Numbered from the stretch's first letter, positions 52,093 through 61,455 are shown. The stretch: DNA of 61,612 nucleotides from Paenibacillus aceris (GCF_017874035.1 NZ_JAGGKV010000032.1:1-61612), one strand, 5' to 3'. Notes: generated by a model not told the origin, from the letters alone. A program made the numbers and translations.

Positions 52093-52854
52093 ATGCCTGC
52101 CTATATCATCACGGGGGGCTCCAAAGGCCTCGGAGCCGAGCTTGCGCGGCAGCTCCTGAAGCAGGGCGCCGCGGTACACTGCGTGTCGCGCGGCGAAAGC
52201 GAAAGCCTCCGCCAAGAGGCGCTGCGCATGAAAGGTGCTTACACCTTTCATGCTTTCGATTTGGCGCAAACGGACGGACTGGATTCGCTGATGGAGCGAA
52301 TCCTTAGCCAAATTGATCACGCGGATAGGATCACGCTGATCAATAATGCAGGCCAGCTCGCCCCGATGACGTTCATCGGCCGAGCTGACCAGGAGGACCT
52401 GCAGCGCAGCCTGCAGGTCAATCTCATCGCGCCCGCGCTGCTGACGAACAGCTTCATCCGGCAGACGCAGGCGCTGCCGGTCGTGAAGCGGGTCGTCCAA
52501 ATTTCCTCAGGCGCGGGGAAGAAGCCCTACCCCGGCTGGGGGGCGTACTGCACCGCCAAAGCCGGGATCGATATGCTGACGCGCTGCATTGGCGTCGAGC
52601 AGGCGAACCAGCCCTACCCGGTGGAGGTTATCTCCGTTGCACCGGGGGTGGTGGATACCGAGATGCAGCGGGAAATTCGCGCTGCATCGGAAGAGGACTT
52701 CCCGCAGCAAAGCCGGTTCGTGGAGCTGCATACGCAGGGCGAGCTGCAGTCGCCCGAAGCTACAGCGGCGCAGCTGCTGGAGCTGCTGCAGGGAGGTGCC
52801 TTTGACCAGGGCGAGATCGCTGATCTGCGCACCAAGAATATGGCACCGAAGTAA
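52093..52854 (+). CDS. SDR family reductase (YueD/benzil reductase-like)
   Basis: 253 aa. NADP-binding GGSKGLG (8-14), NNAG, catalytic Ser in ISSGAGKK and YCTAK (YxxxK), then VAPGVVDTEMQ. The sequence resembles the benzil/sepiapterin-type reductases of Bacillus. It starts 22 bases after copZ with AAAAGGAG, and no promoter is visible between, so it should be copper-induced. The functional link to copper is unexplained. It is more GC-rich than copZ. Confidence 0.85.
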   Translation: MPAYIITGGSKGLGAELARQLLKQGAAVHCVSRGESESLRQEALRMKGAYTFHAFDLAQTDGLDSLMERILSQIDHADRITLINNAGQLAPMTFIGRADQEDLQRSLQVNLIAPALLTNSFIRQTQALPVVKRVVQISSGAGKKPYPGWGAYCTAKAGIDMLTRCIGVEQANQPYPVEVISVAPGVVDTEMQREIRAASEEDFPQQSRFVELHTQGELQSPEATAAQLLELLQGGAFDQGEIADLRTKNMAPK

Positions 52855-52856
52855 AC

Positions 52857-52895
52857 AAAAAGGAGTTAAGCGGCTAGAAGCGCTTAACTCCTTTT
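52857..52895. terminator. Bidirectional terminator of the copper operon and mscL
   Basis: Perfect 15-bp stem AAAAGGAGTTAAGCG/CGCTTAACTCCTTTT around loop GCTAGAAG. Confidence 0.9.
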
Positions 52896-52929
52896 AATAT
52901 ATTCGCGGGTGTCATTCATTGTAGCAGGT

Positions 52930-53397
52930 CTACTGGATGCTCCCTGATACCGAAGGCCCCGACGCAAGTTCCGACGTACAGTATTTGCAGCGGGTTGCTT
53001 GCGCTGGAATATCAGACAAACAGTGCGGGCAAGCTTTGGTCGCAGGTGCCTTTTCTTTTGGCTCTTCTTTTTTGCGGAACTTGGACAATTGTTTAACAAC
53101 GATAAAAATGACAAGAGCAACGATTAAAAAGTCTAAAAACGTAGAAATAAAGGCCCCATACTTCAGAACAGGTGCTTTTTCAGTAGCAGCCTCAGCGAGG
53201 TTGTTGTAGTGTTTACCATTCAAAGAGATAAAAAGCTCATTAAAGTTCACTCTGCCCAGCAATAACCCGATAGGCGGCATGATCACATCATTGACAATGG
53301 ATGTAATGACTTTTCCGAAAGCGCCCCCGATAATAACCCCCACGGCTAGATCGACCATGTTCCCTTTAAAAGCAAAATCTTTAAATTCCTTCAGCAT
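52930..53397 (-). CDS. mscL: Large-conductance mechanosensitive channel with zinc-ribbon tail
   Basis: 155 aa. The MscL core has the N-terminal FKDFAFKGNMVDLAVGVIIG and TM1 (about 15-45), TM2 (80-103) and a cytoplasmic Lys/Glu helix. After residue 120 a four-cysteine ribbon is added, CPHC (123, 126) and CKYC (137, 140), where the usual protein ends soon after the helix. The channel opens under membrane tension during osmotic downshock. The start at 53397 follows GGAGG; the frame extends 19 codons upstream without a site. Confidence 0.92.
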   Translation of the reverse strand: MLKEFKDFAFKGNMVDLAVGVIIGGAFGKVITSIVNDVIMPPIGLLLGRVNFNELFISLNGKHYNNLAEAATEKAPVLKYGAFISTFLDFLIVALVIFIVVKQLSKFRKKEEPKEKAPATKACPHCLSDIPAQATRCKYCTSELASGPSVSGSIQ

Positions 53398-53480
53398 AGC
53401 GAACCTCCAAGAAACAGCAATTTTTAGCATTGTAGCATATTTTGTCGCTGTCAAACAATGCTGGATGCTCGCTTCGTTTT

Positions 53481-54629
53481 TTAATCTTTTTGAGCTGATA
53501 GAGTCAATTGTTCCTTAGATTCCTGAAGTACCTCTCGGAGCGCGTTGATTAGGGCTTGATGATCATCAGGCGTCCCTATCGAAATTCGCACGTGATGGGG
53601 CAGGTTCCAAGCGCCGGCATACCGCAGGATAACGCCTTTGCGCATCATTTGATCATAGATGGATTTCGCATCCGGTCCAAGTTCCACAAGGACGAAATTA
53701 CTCATACTGCGTGTGAATTTAAATCCCATCTCCTGCAGACTTTCATATAATTGCTCTCTGCCGAGAGTATTGATTTCCCGTGTCGCTTCAAGATGAGCAT
53801 CGTCCTGAATGGCAGCAGCAGCGCCGACTTGCGCTAATGCGTTTACGTTGAATGGCTCTTTGACCTGGCGGATACTGTGCAAAATGTTCGCTGAAGCGAT
53901 GCCATAACCAACACGAATACCTGCTAATCCGTAAATCTTCGAGAAGGTTTGTGTGACGATTAGGGGATAACCCTCACGCACGAATTGGAGCCCATCGCAG
54001 TAATCGTCTGCGGTTACAAAGTGACTGTAAGCTCCGTCAAAAATCACCAGAACATGCGGGGGGAGCTTATCCATTAGCGCTTGTAAATCCTGCTTTTTCA
54101 TATAGGTGCCTGTAGGATTATTGGGTGAACAGATATACAGGAGCTTCGTTTTTTCCGTTACCGCAGCCAATAGGTCGGCGATTTCATAACGGTAATCTTC
54201 ACGGAGCGGTACTTGTACGACTTGAGCCCCCATCAGATTTGCGCCAAATTCATACTCGCTGAAGGTTGGGGACGGGACAATGACCTCATCGCCTTCCTCT
54301 AAGAACGTCTCGGACAAGAGTGTAATGAGCTCGTCGGCACCGTTCGTGACCAGGACTTGATCCGGCGTAACTTCCAGCTTACGGGCAATGGCGGCACAGA
54401 GATCTATTGTGTCTGCGTCAGGATAGCGATGAATATCTGTCAGATAGTTTTGAATCGCTTGGACAGCTAGCGGAGACGGGCCAATCGGATTTTCATTGGA
54501 AGCGAGTTTGGTGACCTTGTCGATGCCTAATTCCCGCTGCACTTCCCAAATGGGCTTGCCTGGAGAGTAAGGTTTCATACGAGTCAGAACGCCGCGCGGA
54601 CGTATGTTGTCAGTTGTGCGATTGCTCAT
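53481..54629 (-). CDS. hisC: Histidinol-phosphate aminotransferase
   Basis: 382 aa, class I/II aminotransferase. ENPIGPSP, the PLP-binding Asn in SPNNPTGT, Asp and Tyr in IFDGAYSHF, lysine K231 in TFSKIYGLAGIRVGYG and the C-terminal Arg in VRISIGT are present. It uses histidinol phosphate or aromatic amino acids. It is isolated from other his genes, so it may be a second copy or serve aromatic transamination. Start 54629 follows GAGGAG; the upstream 27 codons are not homologous. Confidence 0.85.
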   Translation of the reverse strand: MSNRTTDNIRPRGVLTRMKPYSPGKPIWEVQRELGIDKVTKLASNENPIGPSPLAVQAIQNYLTDIHRYPDADTIDLCAAIARKLEVTPDQVLVTNGADELITLLSETFLEEGDEVIVPSPTFSEYEFGANLMGAQVVQVPLREDYRYEIADLLAAVTEKTKLLYICSPNNPTGTYMKKQDLQALMDKLPPHVLVIFDGAYSHFVTADDYCDGLQFVREGYPLIVTQTFSKIYGLAGIRVGYGIASANILHSIRQVKEPFNVNALAQVGAAAAIQDDAHLEATREINTLGREQLYESLQEMGFKFTRSMSNFVLVELGPDAKSIYDQMMRKGVILRYAGAWNLPHHVRISIGTPDDHQALINALREVLQESKEQLTLSAQKD

Positions 54630-54782
54630 GATATCACTCCTCGAATAAATAGATACTTTAGTTAAATAATACATTAACTTGGTAAAGTAGTAAAGTATGA
54701 AAAATCCCATATCCCAACTTTTGGGTGAGTAGTATAATACATAGAGATGCGTAATTCGACATAAGGAGAGGACTCTGCACGG

Positions 54783-57506
54783 ATGGGGAAAAAGAGGAGA
54801 TTTGGTATCCGATCCAAAATTATGCTTGGCTACATTTTCATTTTTGTCTGTATAAGTATTGTATTTACTTTAGTGATCAATCAAGTAACCTCGATGCAGA
54901 AGGATAGAAACTATATCATTGAACATGATTTTGCCGTTCACACAGAAATCAACAACATCGAGAAATTCGTCATGGATATGGAAAGCGGACAACGAGGCTA
55001 TCTGCTGACCGGGGATCCCACCTATCTTGAGCCCTACCTTAATGGAGAGTCCAAATGGCGGCAATCCTACATGAAGCTGAGTCAGCTCACCAAAGAAAAC
55101 ACCGTGCAGGAACAAAGCTTACAAGGAATTAAAAAGTCGATAGAGCGCTGGGTCATGCAGCTTAGCGGATCAACGGACCCGAAGATGAAAAAAAGTGCGG
55201 GGTCAGGCGGGCCAATCGGGTCAGGCGCAGATTCCGTAAATCCTTATGATTTTTATTCGGGCAAGCAAAATGTCGAGGATATCCGCTCTCAGCTCGATCG
55301 CTTCCGTAATATCGAAATCGGGCTTACCAAGGATAGAGCCAAACTTTTAGATGATCAGAATAGCATGTTTACTAGATCTATGTTTGTCATGCTGACGTCC
55401 CTACTTATCATATCGTTAGCGGCAGCATTAGTGATATCGCAGTCGATTGTCGGGACGATTAAGCAGGTTACCAAAAGTATTTTAAAATTAAGCTCCTTCA
55501 AAAGAGATCATTCGCAGCGCATCCATGTCACCATGAACGATGAGGTGAAGGATCTCGCAGACGCGACTAACATGCTGTTAGAGAATCATGAGGAGATGGA
55601 GTGGCAGCAGCGAAAGCTGGCGGAAGTGGTTCATGTGCTTCAAGGCATATCGGATATGGAAACGTTAGGTTCCACCTTTATTAGTAAAGCTGCCGAGCTT
55701 TTCGGCGCCTCTTTCGGACTTTTTTACTTGCGTTCCTCTTATAAGGGGAAGGATGCGCTGGAGAGAATAGCCGCATATGCCATGATGATGGATCATGAGG
55801 ACGACATTGGGATTCATCGATTTCATTTGGGAGAAGGGCTTGTTGGCCAATGCGCGCTTGAGAAGCGAATGTTCCATTTTACCAATGTGCCCGATCATTA
55901 TGTCAAAATAACATCCGGGCTCGGCGCCGTGAGAGCGCAAAGCGTGCTCATCGTACCGATCCTGCATAACAATGAAGTCATCGCCGTGATGGAGCTAGCC
56001 AGTTTAAATAAGTTTACCCATCAGCAGCTGGAGCTGCTTGAAGATATTCTTAATGTACTTGGAACGATTGTTCATAGCGTGCAAACGCGTGTAGAAGTGG
56101 AACGACTGCTAAGGGAATACCAACATATGACCGAAGAACTGCAAATTCAAACGGAAGAGCTCCAAAGCCAGCAGGAAGAGCTGCACATGACGAATGAACA
56201 GTTAGAGGAGCATAACCGATGTGCAGAGGAGAGATCAAAAGAGCTTGAACGCATCAAGGTAGCCCTTGAAGAACATGCCGTTCAGCTGCAGCTGAGCTCT
56301 CGATATAAGTCGGAATTCCTGGCGAATATGTCCCATGAATTTCGTACACCGCTTAACAGCGTGCTAATTTTATCCCAAATGCTGCAGGAAAATAAATTGG
56401 GGAACTTAAGCCTGGATGAGCAGGAATATGCCCGGGTAATCCACTCCTCAGGAACTGATCTGCTGCTGCTTATTGATGATATCCTCGATTTGTCGAAAGT
56501 CGAAGCCGGCAAGCTGGATATTCATATTGGAGAATTAAACGTGAAAGGGCTTCCAAGTCTCATTAGAAGCCAATTTGCCAAGGTTGCCGAGCAGCGTAAT
56601 CTGTTTTTGCACATTGAGCAGGATTTAAGGGTGCCGGAGCATTTCTATACGGATGAACAGCGGTTAAGTCAAATTTTAAAAAACCTGCTATCCAATGCCT
56701 TCAAGTTTACCCACGAGGGCAGCGTGCATGTGAGGATTGGACTTTGTGATGATGATCAAATCGCCCGGTTTCTGCCTTCGGCTAAGTACGATCAAGTTCT
56801 CGCGATTTCGGTTAGCGATACGGGGATTGGCATTCCGCCTGACAAACAGGCGTTTATTTTCGAGCCCTTCCGTCAAGCTGACGGCACAACGAATCGTAAG
56901 TACGGGGGGACAGGCTTAGGGCTGTCCATCTCCCGCGAGTTGGCGGGGCTACTTGGCGGCAGCATTGGGATGAGCAGCGAAGAGGGGGTGGGGAGCACTT
57001 TTACGGTTTATATCCCCTCCATGGAGCCTTCGGTAAGTGAATTTCAAACGGCATGGGATGAGGCTGCGGTAGCGTATGATGCCCCTCAAGGGATGCAGGA
57101 TGAGCATTCCGTCCTACTGGCAGAGACAAGCATTCTGCGAGGGAGGAATGTGCTCGTCGTCGATGATGATGTTCGAAATGTTTTTGTGCTAAGCAACGCT
57201 TTTGAAAATGAAGGGATGAACGTCAGCGTTGCGCACGATGGACAGGAATGTCTGGACATTCTGCAGAAGGAACCCCAGATTGATCTCGTCCTTATGGACA
57301 TGATGATGCCGGTGATGGATGGCTATGAGGCCATGCGCATGATCAGAAAAAATGCCCGGTATGAGCATTTGCCGATCATTGCAATTACGGCCAAGGCTAT
57401 GAAACAAGACCGCGACATTTGTTTGCAGGCTGGCGCTTCCGACTATATTAGCAAACCGCTGAAATTGAACCAATTGATGTCCATTATGCGGGTTTGGTTA
57501 GCTTAA
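54783..57506 (+). CDS. Hybrid sensor histidine kinase (CHASE3-HAMP-GAF-HisKA-HATPase-REC)
   Basis: 907 aa. TM1 at about 13-33, an extracellular CHASE3 domain (35-195) with the motif ESGQRGYLLTGD, TM2 at about 199-220, HAMP (220-270), GAF (280-435), a coiled coil with repeated EELQ units (445-505), HisKA with H518 (NMSHEFRTPLNS), HATPase with DTGIGIPPD and GTGLGLSIS, and a C-terminal receiver with D839 (LVLMDMMMP). No partner regulator is nearby. The CHASE3 domain carries a Gly/Ser-rich insert at about 138-150. ATG follows AAGGAGAGG. Confidence 0.93.
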   Translation: MGKKRRFGIRSKIMLGYIFIFVCISIVFTLVINQVTSMQKDRNYIIEHDFAVHTEINNIEKFVMDMESGQRGYLLTGDPTYLEPYLNGESKWRQSYMKLSQLTKENTVQEQSLQGIKKSIERWVMQLSGSTDPKMKKSAGSGGPIGSGADSVNPYDFYSGKQNVEDIRSQLDRFRNIEIGLTKDRAKLLDDQNSMFTRSMFVMLTSLLIISLAAALVISQSIVGTIKQVTKSILKLSSFKRDHSQRIHVTMNDEVKDLADATNMLLENHEEMEWQQRKLAEVVHVLQGISDMETLGSTFISKAAELFGASFGLFYLRSSYKGKDALERIAAYAMMMDHEDDIGIHRFHLGEGLVGQCALEKRMFHFTNVPDHYVKITSGLGAVRAQSVLIVPILHNNEVIAVMELASLNKFTHQQLELLEDILNVLGTIVHSVQTRVEVERLLREYQHMTEELQIQTEELQSQQEELHMTNEQLEEHNRCAEERSKELERIKVALEEHAVQLQLSSRYKSEFLANMSHEFRTPLNSVLILSQMLQENKLGNLSLDEQEYARVIHSSGTDLLLLIDDILDLSKVEAGKLDIHIGELNVKGLPSLIRSQFAKVAEQRNLFLHIEQDLRVPEHFYTDEQRLSQILKNLLSNAFKFTHEGSVHVRIGLCDDDQIARFLPSAKYDQVLAISVSDTGIGIPPDKQAFIFEPFRQADGTTNRKYGGTGLGLSISRELAGLLGGSIGMSSEEGVGSTFTVYIPSMEPSVSEFQTAWDEAAVAYDAPQGMQDEHSVLLAETSILRGRNVLVVDDDVRNVFVLSNAFENEGMNVSVAHDGQECLDILQKEPQIDLVLMDMMMPVMDGYEAMRMIRKNARYEHLPIIAITAKAMKQDRDICLQAGASDYISKPLKLNQLMSIMRVWLA

Positions 57507-57508
57507 AT

Positions 57509-57560
57509 AGAAAGGCCTTTGATTTCCCCCTGAATGGGGAGGATCAAAGGCCTTTTATTT
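57509..57560. terminator. Bidirectional terminator
   Basis: AAAGGCCTTTGAT pairs with ATCAAAGGCCTTT, with the inner CCCC/GGGG helix, and a T-rich tail on the right and A-rich sequence on the left. Confidence 0.88.
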
Positions 57561-57585
57561 AATGGGATTAATAATGAATAAGTGC

Positions 57586-59736
57586 TTATTTCTTTAGATC
57601 TAAACGCACATCGCGTCCATCGTCCTTAACGGATAGCTCTTTACCGGCCGCTTTCAAGGAATTTGCGTAATTTACCCACGCATCAAGCATGATCGCGCCA
57701 TCTTTCCAGTCTTTCACTTCACCGAATACCGTGAAGCCGTCGCCGCTGCCTGTTGCCATGAAATCATTCGTTGTCACTTTGAACGTGCGGTCGGTATTCA
57801 GCTTGCCATCTACATAGATCGGTGTGCCGTCTACTAGAGTAATTTTGGAATATTTTTCGCCGAGCGGTTTCGTGCTGTCCCACTCTACTTTGAGGCCGGA
57901 AAATTGAATGGCGGGAAGGTTTGAATATTTATCCGTTACTTCCAAGGCCTTTTTAATTTGCGCGGCCGTCATTGTACCCGTTACATTGTAGTTGCCGAAT
58001 GGGAACACTTCGAACATTTCACCGTAGGTCAACTCACCTTTATCGACATCAGCGCGAATGCCGCCAATGTTAGTGAAGGCGATGTCGGATTTCTCGGAAG
58101 CGCGCATTGCATCCGTAATGCTGTTGCCTAATTGTGAAGCGCCATCACGGTCAACGCCGCCATTATCAGCGAAACGGAAGGATTTGCGATTAAGTGCTTC
58201 TGCGACAACGACTTCAACTTCACCGGACTTCTCCGAGATTTTCGCCTTGTAATCTTCGACCGTCTGGTGGATCTTCGCGTCTGCCGTTGTCAGATTCGTA
58301 TACGTTTCAAGCAAGCTTGCGTTCGAGGAAACGACTTGTTTGGTAGCTTTGTCCACGAATAGTTGAATATGACCTACCGCGTACAACCAGCTTTGTGCTT
58401 CAACAACAGGAATGCCGTTCACGATGCCGGAAACGCGCATGTGGGAATGTCCGCCAACGATTGCATCCAGCGTGCCGTTGCCTGTGCCTTTTGCCAAATC
58501 CGCAAGCTCGCTAATGATTTCTGCGGACTGTTGGTTCTGTTCACCCGGCAGATGGGAAGTGACCATGATGATGTCAACGCCTTTAGCGCGCAGCTCAGCG
58601 GACAGCTCTTTGGCCAGAGGAACCGGATTCACGAAGGAAAGGCCTTCAATATTCGTTGATTTGGTCGTTGATGTTGTTTGTGGAGTCGCGAAGCCGATAA
58701 TACCGATTTTTAGGCCATCTTTTTCAACAATCACGTAAGGTTGTGTCCAATCTACTTGTTTGCCTGTTTTCGTGTCGATAATATTAGCGCCGAGAATAGG
58801 GAATTTGGCATTCTTAATGTTGTTAATCAAAACGTCGCGCCCGAAGTCGAACTCATGATTTCCGATAGCTGCAGCATCGTACTTTACTTGAGCCATCGTG
58901 TCCATGACTGATTGACCATTTGTTGTATTCGAAATGAGTGTGCCCTGCCAAGCGTCTCCGCCGTCTACGACAACCGTACAGTTTGGATTAACTGTGCGGA
59001 AATCACTGACGATTCCGCCGAGCGTTTCAATTCCGCCTTGACCTTGATTGCGTTTTTTATCGAAACCAACTTCGATTTTACCGTGAATATCATTCGTGGT
59101 TAAAATATCGACAACTTTGAAGAGGATCGGCTTAAGCGCCTTAGCGACTTCATCACGCGTAACCGCGGCTGTAGGGTTGAAGTTGCCATCGAGTGTCGGG
59201 GCGAAAATTCCGCTGATGACGGCATAAGCGACATAAGGACGGGATTCTTTTGCAATCGAAGCGGAATCCTTGAAGTAGTTCAAAACATTCTCATTTACGC
59301 TCGGCAGTTGGCCGCCGGTTACTGCTTTAACGATCAACTCAGCAAGCTCTTGGCGAGTTACCGGAGCATCCGGGTGGAACGTTCCGTCAGCAAAGCCGCT
59401 GATTAGTTTCGCTGCGACGGCATTGGCTACCGCTTGCTTCTGCCAATTTGCGAGGTCTGTGAAAGTGACGGAAGCGGGATCTGCGCTATTCAGTTTGGCG
59501 GCCCGGTTGACCATCGTAACGACTTCGGCACGAGTAGCTGCGCTTGCGCCGCGGTAGTCACTGTCTCCATAGCCTTCGACAGCTCCATTATCAATGGCAA
59601 GGCGCATATCGGATTTCATCGTACTAGTAGGTGCCGGTGCGGCTGTTTCAGCGAAAGCAGCACTGCTGGCAAAAGAACTCGTAAGAACGGTTACAAGAGC
59701 TAGTGCGGTAAGACGGGTTGTCAAAGTTTTTTTCAT
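57586..59736 (-). CDS. SLH-anchored 5'-nucleotidase / 2',3'-cyclic phosphodiesterase family protein
   Basis: 716 aa. Signal peptide (1-29, AFA). Three S-layer-homology repeats (about 42-210; TFTDLANWQKQAV, GFADGTFHPDAPVTRQEL, NFNPTAAVTRDEV) bind secondary wall polymer. A metallophosphoesterase domain (about 213-465) has LTTNDIHG, VDGGDAWQG, GNHEFDFG and GGHSHM, followed by a 5'-nucleotidase C-terminal domain (490-690) with NIGGIRAD. It hydrolyses nucleotides or UDP-sugars at the cell surface. AAAGGAGG precedes the ATG. SLH domains come first, which is less common than at the C-terminus. Confidence 0.92.
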   Translation of the reverse strand: MKKTLTTRLTALALVTVLTSSFASSAAFAETAAPAPTSTMKSDMRLAIDNGAVEGYGDSDYRGASAATRAEVVTMVNRAAKLNSADPASVTFTDLANWQKQAVANAVAAKLISGFADGTFHPDAPVTRQELAELIVKAVTGGQLPSVNENVLNYFKDSASIAKESRPYVAYAVISGIFAPTLDGNFNPTAAVTRDEVAKALKPILFKVVDILTTNDIHGKIEVGFDKKRNQGQGGIETLGGIVSDFRTVNPNCTVVVDGGDAWQGTLISNTTNGQSVMDTMAQVKYDAAAIGNHEFDFGRDVLINNIKNAKFPILGANIIDTKTGKQVDWTQPYVIVEKDGLKIGIIGFATPQTTSTTKSTNIEGLSFVNPVPLAKELSAELRAKGVDIIMVTSHLPGEQNQQSAEIISELADLAKGTGNGTLDAIVGGHSHMRVSGIVNGIPVVEAQSWLYAVGHIQLFVDKATKQVVSSNASLLETYTNLTTADAKIHQTVEDYKAKISEKSGEVEVVVAEALNRKSFRFADNGGVDRDGASQLGNSITDAMRASEKSDIAFTNIGGIRADVDKGELTYGEMFEVFPFGNYNVTGTMTAAQIKKALEVTDKYSNLPAIQFSGLKVEWDSTKPLGEKYSKITLVDGTPIYVDGKLNTDRTFKVTTNDFMATGSGDGFTVFGEVKDWKDGAIMLDAWVNYANSLKAAGKELSVKDDGRDVRLDLKK

Positions 59737-59850
59737 GTAATATAAAAGCCTCCTTTAAAATAATAGGACGTTGGTCAATTAACCCGACTATTAGTATAAA
59801 GGAGATTGGTAGTTTTTGAGAAGTGAAGAAATTATTATTATATAAACCAA

Positions 59851-59890
59851 CAAAAAAAGCCGCTAACCTTCCAAAGGTTAAGTGGCTTTG
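59851..59890 (-). terminator. Terminator of the 92-aa gene
   Basis: On minus, AAAGCC-CTTAACCTTT pairs with AAGGTTAG-GGCTT, followed by seven T. Confidence 0.8.
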
Positions 59891-60156
59891 CGGTCTGTAT
59901 GAACTTCAAAATGATAGATTGTGTTGCGGGTTAGCACCCGAAAATCCATTCCGTCTCTATCTATCGCTTGAACTCTAGTCGTTTTGAATGGGATATATCG
60001 ATGAATGCCGGATAGAATCATCGGTGCCCCGACTTCAGTTGGGTTCATTTCACGAAAAGTCTGCCCTTGAATCTCATCGAAATCAAATCGATCTGACCGA
60101 TGTTTGGGCGTAATCCCATCGACCTCGTAGATTTGAAGAAGCTTAAGCAATCTCAT
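59878..60156 (-). CDS. Hypothetical protein, 92 aa
   Basis: It begins with MRLLKLLQIYEVDGITPKHR and has no signal peptide or membrane segment. The composition is that of a normal folded beta-rich protein (ILSGIHRYIPFKTTRVQAID). AGGAGGG lies at ideal spacing upstream and a terminator overlaps its end, so it is a real monocistronic gene. I do not recognise the family. Confidence 0.7.
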   Translation of the reverse strand: MRLLKLLQIYEVDGITPKHRSDRFDFDEIQGQTFREMNPTEVGAPMILSGIHRYIPFKTTRVQAIDRDGMDFRVLTRNTIYHFEVHTDRKAT

Positions 60157-60264
60157 GTTGGTTCCCTCCTGTCTAATCCTCTAACACCAGTATACAACGA
60201 CTTAGCCATCTAAGGCCAAATTTTCAAAACCTAACACATATCTAATAATGTCCTCACACTTTCC

Positions 60265-60296
60265 TTGTTTCCAATATATACAATTGAAACATTGAA
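60265..60296. promoter_or_regulatory. Inverted repeat, possible operator
   Basis: TGTTTC and GAAACA form a perfect 6-bp inverted repeat (60266-60271 and 60285-60290) around CAATATATACAATT. It sits just upstream of the 73-aa gene. Confidence 0.35.
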
Positions 60297-60314
60297 ATTG
60301 GGGGTGCTGCTTGT

Positions 60315-60536
60315 ATGATGCATACGAAAATGCTGGTCGATAAAAAAGAGGTCCTTATGTTTTATGAATCCAAGGATCAGGTCCATTTGCAGATGGCAGT
60401 TGAAACAATCCTAAAACATCTCTCTAATGATAGAATCCGCAAAATTTACGATGACCTTGGTCTGGTCAATATTTCGAACGAGGAAGTTACGCTCTATTCA
60501 CTAGACGGCGATATTGAGACAATTGGCATAATCTAG
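60315..60536 (+). CDS. Hypothetical protein, 73 aa
   Basis: A small acidic helical protein (VETILKHLSNDRIRKIYDDL) with no signal peptide or membrane segment. A GGGGGTG site precedes the ATG by about 8 bases. It is divergent from the 92-aa gene. I do not recognise the family. Confidence 0.6.
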   Translation: MMHTKMLVDKKEVLMFYESKDQVHLQMAVETILKHLSNDRIRKIYDDLGLVNISNEEVTLYSLDGDIETIGII

Positions 60537-60546
60537 CTGGCGCAGC

Positions 60547-60714
60547 TTCCTATACTACTTTTCTGTTTTACGACTTCATAACACCCTCTTGTTCATCTAT
60601 ATTCTTTTGGGTGTAGGTTCAGACTCTTATTTGTTCATCTTTATGCTATTCCGTGCAAGTTCTGATTGCCACTTGTTCATTTATACTCTTTTTGTTCGAA
60701 TCCATAACGGTATA
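60547..60714 (+). repeat. Degenerate 42-bp tandem repeat
   Basis: TTGTTCAT recurs at 60589, 60631 and 60673, exactly 42 bases apart, each followed by a T-rich ATCTTT/ATACTCTTTT-like segment. A weaker unit may start at 60547. The spacer has no ORF. Confidence 0.65.
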
Positions 60715-60772
60715 GCCCATTCACGCACTTTTCGATACAATAATGAGAGTTGAGCGAGGAGGTTATGGATCT

Positions 60773-61162
60773 ATGGCAGTTTTGAAAATGGAGCATGTCG
60801 GTGTCATGGTAGCAAATTTGGAAGCGTCGATTCGTTTCTATGAGGAAGTGATCGGTCTTAAGCACAAAGGGACTTTGCTTCATACGAACGGAGTTATTCG
60901 ACTTGCATTTCTGGGCTTTGAAGCGCTGAATGAAACGGAAGTTGAACTTATTGAAGGTTATAACGCCGGCTTGCCGCAAGAAGGGAAGGTACATCATCTG
61001 GCCTTTACCGTCGACGACATCCAAGCGGAGTTTACAAGGATCAAAGGGTTGGCAGTTCAGCAATTAGATGAGGAAATCACGACGCTTCCTAACGGTTCGA
61101 GATACTTTTTCTTTAATGGATTAGATGGAGAGCGTATTGAGTTTTTCGAAACTACTCGGTAA
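60773..61162 (+). CDS. VOC (glyoxalase-like) family protein
   Basis: 129 aa, a single vicinal-oxygen-chelate module. Metal-site residues are His in MEHVGVMV, Glu in TEVELIEG, His in VHHLAFTVDD and Glu in ERIEFFE. The pattern resembles glyoxalase I or methylmalonyl-CoA epimerase. The actual substrate is unknown. The start at 60773 is fixed by GAGGAGG; the frame is open ten codons upstream. Confidence 0.85.
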   Translation: MAVLKMEHVGVMVANLEASIRFYEEVIGLKHKGTLLHTNGVIRLAFLGFEALNETEVELIEGYNAGLPQEGKVHHLAFTVDDIQAEFTRIKGLAVQQLDEEITTLPNGSRYFFFNGLDGERIEFFETTR

Positions 61163-61303
61163 TCGGCATCTAGCATTTAGCATTTAGCTACGATGATAGG
61201 GGAACTTGCGGACGCGGACGAGAGTTCCCTCCGGTTTGCCTAATACCTTGAAGACTGCGGGAACATTCAAAACAATGCCAATTGTGGAACATTTCCGAAG
61301 GGG

Positions 61304-61332
61304 TTGTAATTGGTTTCTGAGCGTGGTACATT
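61304..61332 (+). promoter_or_regulatory. rrn promoter P1
   Basis: TTGTAA (61304-61309), 17-bp spacer, TACATT (61327-61332), followed by CTCGTTGCTTCGG, which recurs after P3. Confidence 0.6.
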
Positions 61333-61380
61333 ATACCTCGTTGCTTCGGACGGCGAATTACCTTGAATGATGAGGTGGAC

Positions 61381-61410
61381 TTGCAATCGATCAGCAACGT
61401 ATGATAATAT
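61381..61410 (+). promoter_or_regulatory. rrn promoter P2
   Basis: TTGCAA (61381-61386), 18-bp spacer, TAATAT (61405-61410). Confidence 0.6.
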
Positions 61411-61455
61411 GGTTTTCCCGACAGACAACGACAGAAATTAGCAAGAAAAAAGTGC

